From Fallopia convolvulus (lineage: Eukaryota; Streptophyta; Magnoliopsida; Caryophyllales; Polygonaceae), in contig OZ024724.1 in assembly GCA_964016875.1 (NCBI GenBank), positions 54,376,438-54,440,437 of the forward strand: a stretch of DNA of 64,000 nucleotides. Reading direction: 5' to 3'. Shown here piece by piece: positions 57,301 to 64,000 of this stretch; within the stretch, counting starts at the first letter, position 1, and each line of letters opens with the position of its first letter. The notes under the pieces were generated by a model that saw only the letters and a program-made list of their open reading frames with translations, did not search any database and was not told where the DNA came from. Both the position numbers and the translations under genes were made by a program.

Positions 57301-58148
57301 ATCCAACCAATTTCGATTATTCCCTTAATTTGACCAATGTAACACTCAAACTGTCTAAGCTAGATAAATTAACACATAAGAATGATTTGAGATTAACACA
57401 TACAAACATCGATTTTGCCTATTAATTTGCATCATATTTAAACCGACCAAAAACTCTTCACCACCAAAATCAAAATTTCTCTTCAAATCATAAAATCCAA
57501 ACCCTCCTTAATTTCAAATCATAAATTCCAAATTCAACCAATTATATTATTCCCTTAATCTTTCTCTTTTCTTCGAACTTAAAGTCAACAATGGGAATTT
57601 TCAACATCAAAAGGCCCCTTTTAGATGCTTTAGAAATCCTAGAATATCAAAGAAGTAATGAAATAAGGAAGAACCAATACCAATTTCTTTCAGTTTACCA
57701 AGCCTGTTTGGTATCCGAATTCTTACCTTATAAAAAAAAAACCAATTTCTTTCATGATCTAGAGAGTTTATGGGGAAAAAATCAATGGAATGTATAGAGG
57801 GGCAAGAATGACGAAGCAGGTGGAGTCAGAAATCCCCAAATTGCACGAGCGTTGAGCAGGAGCTGAAAAGAATGAAAATCAAACAATAAGAGGCTATTAA
57901 AAAAGCTTAAGTGACCAAATTACTCCCGTTTTAATGAAATAAGTTAGAGTATCAAACCTTTATCTCCTTGATCCAACGGGTTCTGAGAGCTTCTTATTTT
58001 ATAGGATAAGAAAGTATTTTATTTGAACCAAATTCTAGATTTTAAATAGTTAAAATCTTTAAAACTCTCCATAAAGCTGCCGAACATGACGTAAATTGCA
58101 TATCCAAAAACATTTTGATCAGAAGTTCTGTCACATTATCACAATAAT
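57301..58148. other. Intergenic, no feature recognised
   Basis: An open frame at 57591-57797 has no recognisable domain. AT-rich. Confidence 0.4.
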
Positions 58149-58496
58149 ATGGCCTACTATGGGCTTGGTCATTTTTCATATGGGCCAGGCCCAGATTGGC
58201 AACATCAAGTCACTACACCGGCGAACAAGGCTCTGTACCAGCATTCCATCGATAGGCCACATCCAGCGTATCAGCAGCGGGGGGCAAGCAAATATTTATT
58301 CTTTGACACAAGTCACACAACCAGTCCAAGTCAAACAATTACTCCCTACATTTTCTCTGGTCATATTAGGTGTACTACTACTTTTTTGCAAGAATTTGCA
58401 GTATTCATATTTGTTCCCTCTTATCGGTGTAGGGCAGGATTAGTACTCGTAGAAGGCTAGAAGGAGAACTCGTATTTGTATTCTGTTATTACTCTG
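58149..58496 (+). pseudogene. Short Ty1/copia fragment (pre-integrase region)
   Basis: Frames read ANKALYQHSI and, after a frame change, EFAVFIFVPSY..AGLVLVEG. This resembles the segment between protease and integrase in copia polyproteins. It ends near 58496, where similarity between the upstream regions of the two epoxide hydrolase genes begins. The assignment rests on weak resemblance. Confidence 0.4.
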
Positions 58497-58569
58497 TTAG
58501 TGGAGGCTAGTAGAAGCAGAACAGTGTGTGAGCAGCCGAGCAGGCGCGAAAATCTTCACAGCTCTGATA

Positions 58570-59889
58570 ATGGCGGACGCCGACGGTATAAAACACTCCA
58601 CTCTTAAAATCAACGGCATCAACATGCACATCGCCGAGAAAGGCGAAGGTCCGGTGGTCCTCTTCGTCCACGGCTTCCCGGACCTCTGGTACTCTTGGCG
58701 CCACCAGATCCTCGCCCTCTCCGCCCTCGGCTACCGCGCCGTCGCTCCCGACATGCGCGGCTTCGGCGATACCGACGCCCCCGCCGACTCCTCCAAGTAC
58801 ACATACTTCCACACCGTCGGCGATCTGGTGGCGCTCATCGACGCGCTCGGCGCCGACAAGGTGTTCGTCGTCGGCCACGACTGGGGCGCGGCGGTGGCGT
58901 GGTTACTGTGCTTGTTCAGGCCGGATAAGGTTAAGGCTCTGGTGAATCTGAGCGTCGCCTATGGGCGGCGCAATCCAAATTGCGCGCCGATGGTTGGTCT
59001 GAAGGCGCTTTACGGCGAGGACTATTACATGTGCAGATTCCAGGTTAGGGATTTTAACTCTTCGTTTTGTTAAATTCAAATTATATTGATATGAAACTGA
59101 GTTGGAATCATGATGAATTGGATTCTGAAGAAGTTTTCAATTTGGGGGTTCTGTTTTGGGAATAGGGCAACATACTCAGGTAGTCAGGTTTGAAAGAACC
59201 ATTCATATGAATTCCCTTGACGCGATTATTCTAGAAAGTAGATTTAGAAAGCAATTGCAAGTATAGTTTGAGTAGTGCTGATCAATCTGGATTTGGACAT
59301 AATTTGTAGGTTCCTGGAGAGATTGAAGCAGAGATAGCGGAAGCTGGTGGTGCTGAGAAGCTTCTTGCTAAATTTTTCCAATTCACAACAGCTGGTCCTC
59401 CATTCTTGTTGCCCAAAGGGGAGTGGTTCAAGGACATTCCTCCTCGACCTACATGGATATCAGAAGAAGAATTCAACTACTATGTCACCAAATTCAATCA
59501 GAAAGGCTTCTCTGGTGGACTCAACTATTACCGTGCCTTCAATCTGTACTTCCTCTTCTCGCCCCATACTTAGATTAGCATTTTTAATGCTTATGAAGAT
59601 GTTATCATAGAGTAACTTGATCAACTTGGTCTCTGTTTGCAGGAACTGGGAGCTGTTAGCGCCTTGGGCAGGAGCACAAATTTTGGTGTCTGCAAAGTTT
59701 GTAGTTGGAGATTTGGACTTGGCTTTCCATATGCCTGGTGTTAAGGATCACGTTCAGAAGGGTGGGATGCACAAGGATGTGCCGTTGCTGAAGGAAGTTG
59801 TTGTGCTTGAAGGAGCCGGTCACTTCATTCAGCAGGAGAAGCCGGATGAGATCAACAAGCACATCTACGATTTCATCCAGCAGTTTTGA
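58570..59889 (+). CDS. Soluble epoxide hydrolase 1
   Basis: Hydrolyses epoxides, in plants mainly of fatty acids, to diols. Exons 58570-59043, 59310-59545 and 59643-59889, with GT-AG introns and matching phases, give 318 codons, the usual plant length. I chose ATG 58570 because no in-frame ATG lies upstream. It is an alpha/beta-hydrolase fold. HGFP (about residue 34) provides the oxyanion hole, and GHDWG carries the nucleophile Asp104. Lid tyrosines are in YYMCRF (about 153) and NYYRA (about 232). VGDLDL carries the acid Asp (about 262), and GAGHF the His (about 297). All catalytic residues are present. A tandem paralogue follows at 61430. Confidence 0.95.
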
Positions 59890-61429
59890 TCCAGAAACTT
59901 GATCCATGGAAAGTAGGAAGTAATTAACCTGCTGCATCATCCATGTCTAATAATGAGAGTGTTTGGCTTGCCCTGCCAACGCTGCCGTGTGCTTCTGTTT
60001 TTCATGGGAACACCCATTTCGTGTTACTTGTGTATTTTTCAGGGGTTGTTCCCTTGCACTTTATGTATGTGTTTCTAAGTTGGCTATACTTTGGAGAGTC
60101 ATCTTTCTTCTGTTTAATTACCTTTCTGTACAAATTTCAATTGGTAGTGAATCATTTCGTACCTTACTAAGGGAGTACAACAACCTTTCATTGATTTTAA
60201 AGCTCCCACATTTTAACAATTGACTTTTTATCATTCCTTCGTATAAATGTAACAAATGTTACTTTTGCTTTAGCATACCTTTCTTAGTCCAAACCCTATT
60301 TTAGATCCTTATATCTAAGTAGGAAAGAATATTATTGTGCATATTAGGATATCTTGTATAAGGAAAATTATATTTTTTTTTTTATGTAACTTGGCTCCAA
60401 GGAGTTACCAATTTGAGGACGGACTATAGAGATATCTGTATTAGGAGTTTATATGAGATTTTTTTTTTGGTCGAAGTTTATATGAGAAATTTTATGTATT
60501 AGGCTTATAATTGACGTGGCAAGTCAGGAATGTTGACTTGACCAACAAACACACACAAATTACTCTTGTAACTCTTTCTAATAAAAATAAGAGAAGGAAA
60601 TACAGAGTTTATATAAGCTTTCTTCTTCTTGATTCTTCTTCAATCCCGATCCCAAATTCTATACATAGCTTGCTAGAGAGCCATAGGGCTCGGCCGCCCT
60701 AGGGGTCCGATTTTGGCCTCTCTTCCTCCCCTATAAATATGATAAGCTATCACCATGAAAATGTATGATGTCAGTGTTTGCATATCTGGACACACATTGA
60801 CAATTCTAGCCTCACTCCCTTTTCTATTGTTCTGAAGGTCTTGAAGAAAGGACTGAGATTTGAAGGAATAATTTGATAATCATTGAAGAAGGAGAGGAAA
60901 GACCCTAATTAGTACATTCTTGTCCAAAAATTTGCACTAACAATTGAAATTCATTACATTGGCATATTTTCACTAACAAGCCTACTTACTACACCAGCGA
61001 CCAACGGTTCAAATAAGTTTCTTTCGGAACCGCCACCACCGTTTACCTCTACGCCTGGGCTACGTAATTTTGAACAAAAAAAAAAGAAGAAAAAGTAATG
61101 GCTACGCAAAAGAAGTGATATTATTCTTCAGTAATTAAAATTGATAAAGTTGAAATATGTGGATCGAATCAGTTTTATGCTGTGAAGCACATCCGGTCAA
61201 TTTCCACACCAAGAAACAGAAAATTCTGCGCGCATTAATGGTGTACGCACGTGATCATCTATTCAATTCAGCTCTATACGTGTGTACTAGATGATTTGAA
61301 CAGCAGTGCTAATAATTGTCGTGTTCTAGTGCAAGTGGAGGATAAGTAGAAGCAGATCGAACAGAAGAAGCGTGTAAGCAACTAATTAAGCAAGGGAGAA
61401 GAAAATCTTTGTTTGTTGTATACTAGAAA
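59890..61429. other. Spacer between the two epoxide hydrolase genes
   Basis: Contains the 3' UTR of gene 1 and the promoter of gene 2. No further feature recognised. Similarity to the gene 1 upstream region is visible only in the last 100 bp ('gtggag-ataagtagaagcag'). Confidence 0.45.
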
Positions 61430-63586
61430 ATGCACAGCGGCGCTACTAAAATTTGTTGTCTGCTAGTGCTAGCGCTGGCTCTGGCAATGGCGGACGCCGA
61501 TGGCATAAAGCACACTACTCTCAAAATCAACGGCATCAACATGCACATCGCCGAGAAAGGCGAAGGTCCGGTGGTCCTCTTCATCCACGGCTTCCCGGGG
61601 CTCTGGTACTCCTGGCGCCACCAGATCCTCGCCCTCTCCGCCCTCGGCTACCGTGCCGTGGCTCCCGACATGCGCGGATACGGCGACACCGACGCCCCAG
61701 CCGACGCCTCCAAGTACACTTACTTCCACACCGTCGGCGATCTGGTGGCGCTTATTGACGCGCTTGGCGAAAAGAAGGTGTTCGTTGTGGGCCATGATTG
61801 GGGCGCGGAGGTGGCGTGGCACTTGTGCTTGTTCAGGCCGGATAGGGTTAGGGCTTTGGTCAATCTGGGCGTTGCGTTTGGGCGGCGCAATCCAAATATC
61901 TCGCCGTTGGCTGCTCTCAAGGCGGCTTACGGCCAGGACTATTACATGTGCAGATTCCAGGTTAGGGGTTTTAAGGTTTTAAATTTGAAGGCTATGTTTA
62001 TTCAATGATTAACGTCAAAAAGAACATTCTGATGATTGATGATCTCGATCAGCCACATCTAGAATGCCCTCTTTTTTACTACGTACGTAGTACTCGCTTG
62101 GTATAAATATTTGTTTTTTAGACTTATAATTTTATTAATAAAACTTATACACTTTAGACCTAACTTTTTTAATTTAATCCTTATATTTAAAGAAAAATTA
62201 AACTAAATTTACTTCATTTTTATTTTCAATGCATAAAGTAAATATTTAATTAAGAATATTTTTGTCTAATTTAAAATTTTCTTAATATATGTGTCCAACA
62301 CTAAAAAGACAAATAGACTTATAAGGAGGGAGTAAAATTTAAAAACATAAGTTAATTTGTCTGATTCAATTCATTGGTTTATACTTCTTCCGTTTAAAAG
62401 ACGTGTCCTTTTAACAATTTGCTCATTAATTAAAAAAACTATCAAAAAAATTATTATACTCTTATTTATTACTTATTTTTTTACTTTATTGAAAACCAGT
62501 ACTAATAACATATCAAGAATTATAAAAATAAATATATAAAATAATGATTAAAATAACTAAAAGAACATATCCTATGAAACAAAATAATAAATCTAAAATA
62601 ACAAGTTTCACGCCGAAGGGAGTATATTTCTGGTATTCAATTCCTTTGATCAGAGTATATAGTACTAAATCAATCTACTGGGGTCAGATTTGCACTAGCT
62701 TTAAGTATTCCTCCTATACTTATAGTGTGTGTACAGTACAGGTGACATGTTTGAGTGATAGTTGTTGCTTTATAAAGGATAGAAAGGAAGGAAAATGACA
62801 GCCATATTGTGTTAAAGAACAAAAGAACAAATCCTATTAAGTAATTAGATTTCATGAGCATTTACATTCTTGAAATTAAGTGGTACATGCAGTTGCTTAG
62901 TCTTGGTTAATCTATATATATCTGGATTTGGATATTTTTTTAGGTCCCTGGAGAGATGGAAGCTGAAATAGCCAAGCATGGTGGGGCTGAGAAGTTTCTT
63001 GGGAAATTATTTGCAATCAGAACACCGGGTCCTTTGCTCTTGCCCAAAGGACAGTGGTTCAAGGAAATACTTCCTCGCCCCTCATGGATATCGGAAAAGG
63101 AATTCAACTACTACGTCTCCAAATTCAACCAAAAAGGCTTCACCGGAGGACTCAACTATTACCGTGCAATGAACCTGTACCTCCTCGTCCTCGCCCCAAA
63201 ACATTTTATTACTTAACAAGTTGTTATCCTTGAGCAAATTGACAGTAATTAATTGTGGATATACAAAGTCCTAAATGGGATGTACGTATTTGTCAATTGG
63301 TTTTAGGTTGGAAACTTATCCTGTGATTTGTTGTTATAGGGACTGGGAGTTGTCAGCAGCATGGACAGGAGCACAAGTTTTGGTGCCTACAAAGTTTGTA
63401 GTTGGAGATTTGGACTTGACTTTCCATATGCCTGGGGTTCAAGATTACGTTGAGAAGGGCGGAATGCGCAAGGACGTGCCGTTGTTGAAGGAAGTGGTGG
63501 TTCTTAAAGGAGTGGGTCACTTCATTCAGCAGGAGAAGCCGGATGAGATCAGCAAGCACATTGCTGACTTCATCCGCCAGTTCTGA
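61430..63586 (+). CDS. Soluble epoxide hydrolase 2, with N-terminal hydrophobic extension
   Basis: Exons 61430-61960, 62944-63176 and 63340-63586 give 336 codons from ATG 61430, or 317 from the internal ATG 61487 that matches the start of gene 1. The extra 19 residues (MHSGATKICCLLVLALALA) look like a signal peptide. The catalytic set is complete: HGFP, GHDWG nucleophile, YYMCRF and NYYRA tyrosines, GDLDL acid and VGHF histidine. Intron positions equal those of gene 1, so the pair arose by tandem duplication. Intron 1 is 983 bp against 266 bp in gene 1, mostly because of two Stowaway MITEs. Reaction and role as for gene 1. Localisation may differ if the first ATG is used. Confidence 0.94.
62093..62332. 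mobile_element. Stowaway MITE in intron 1 of epoxide hydrolase 2 (first)
   Basis: 240 bp between TA dinucleotides. The left end CTCGCTTGGTATAAATATTTG pairs with the right end, read backwards CTCCCTCCTTATAAGTCTATTTG. Both are followed by a TTTTTTAG-type block. Confidence 0.8.
62384..62622. mobile_element. Stowaway MITE in intron 1 of epoxide hydrolase 2 (second)
   Basis: 239 bp between TA dinucleotides. The left end CTTCTTCCGTTTAAAAGACG is paired with the right end CTCCCTTCGGCGTGAAACTTG (read backwards). It is more diverged than its neighbour. Confidence 0.75.
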
Positions 63587-63921
63587 TCGAGAAGCTCGAT
63601 CCATGGCTTATAATAGAGTAGGTATAAGTAAATAACCTGGATAATCCATGGATGGTATAAAAAGAATGTTTGGCTTGCCGTGTGTTTCTGTTTGTCATTG
63701 GGTCTGTATTATGTACATTTATAAGGTCGCTAAAACTGGCTAGAGGAGGCTTTGGTCCCCTAATAAATAAATAAAAGTCACCGTTACTATCTAAACGATT
63801 AAAAGAAACTTTGAAGATGCAAGTATGTAACTTGTAAGTGAATATAAAAATAGTAAAATGAAGGCCATAAACTTTCAATTTGTTATAATGGGGATTGTAC
63901 CTCATCTAGTTCACGCTTTAG
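63587..63921. other. 3' flank of epoxide hydrolase 2
   Basis: Probable 3' UTR, then AT-rich DNA. No further feature recognised. Confidence 0.45.
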
Positions 63922-64000
63922 AGCATGTACAACCAAGAGGAATCAACCTCCTCTTTGCACTCTCTCTCCTCAAAGAGAAGCTCCTCTTGGTTGTAAAAAT
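63922..64000. mobile_element. Inverted-repeat element cut by the window edge
   Basis: Starts GAGCATGTACAACCAAGAGG. After about 45 bp the complementary sequence CCTCTTGGTTGTA appears at 63982-63994. The start resembles MITE ends such as that at 8714. The true right end may lie outside the window. Confidence 0.4.

Noticed and set aside
57591..57797. 68-codon open frame
   Set aside because: No recognisable domain, in AT-rich DNA. Length is within chance expectation.

Overview
This is nuclear DNA of a flowering plant, most likely a eudicot. The evidence is spliced genes with GT-AG introns, an AT-rich intergenic background, and plant families: a pectin methylesterase with pro-region, an ATL-type RING-H2 ligase, and plant-type soluble epoxide hydrolases. 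It also carries plant transposable-element lineages: Tat-type Ty3/gypsy with two RNase H domains, Stowaway and PIF/Harbinger MITEs, a MULE carrying a plant-mobile-domain gene, and hAT elements. I cannot name the species. Coordinates, duplications and differences were read by eye.

Layout. 1-5,800: AT-rich DNA with a long (AAT)n microsatellite between two copies of a duplicated segment, and a decayed Ty3/gypsy integrase split by a small hAT element. 5,881-8,234: pectin methylesterase, three exons, 578 codons, with a duplicated segment in intron 2. 9,000-9,700: tail of a LINE (RNase H). 10,211-13,806: complete hAT transposon with an exact 8-bp target duplication and a frameshifted transposase. 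13,850-19,560: AT-rich minisatellite, two Stowaway MITEs, a 5'-truncated Ty1/copia element and a second small hAT element. 19,690-21,980, continuing at 34,815-35,110: one LINE interrupted by a 12.8-kb Tat-type element (E1, minus strand). 35,560-36,305: PIF/Harbinger MITE. 36,584-41,733: MULE carrying a broken plant-mobile-domain (MAIN-like) gene convergent with a broken transposase. 42,590-43,540: intronless RING-H2 gene. 44,860-55,725: second Tat-type element (E2, plus strand). 56,000-57,300: AT-rich degenerate repeats. 58,570-63,586: tandem pair of soluble epoxide hydrolases.

The host genes that look functional are the pectin methylesterase (cell wall), the RING-H2 ligase (membrane-anchored ubiquitin ligase) and the two epoxide hydrolases (epoxy-lipid metabolism). 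Most of the rest is nested transposable elements.

The most distinctive system is the E1/E2 family. Each copy has near-identical LTRs (about 1% divergence by eye) and an exact 5-bp target duplication. Each encodes gag-pol on one strand. On the opposite strand each carries a spliced gene of about 820 codons with its own TATA box and 5'-UTR intron. Between the two converging transcription units lies a 47-bp tandem array with higher-order structure. E2 lacks reverse transcriptase and both RNase H domains but still has young LTRs, so it was probably mobilised in trans.
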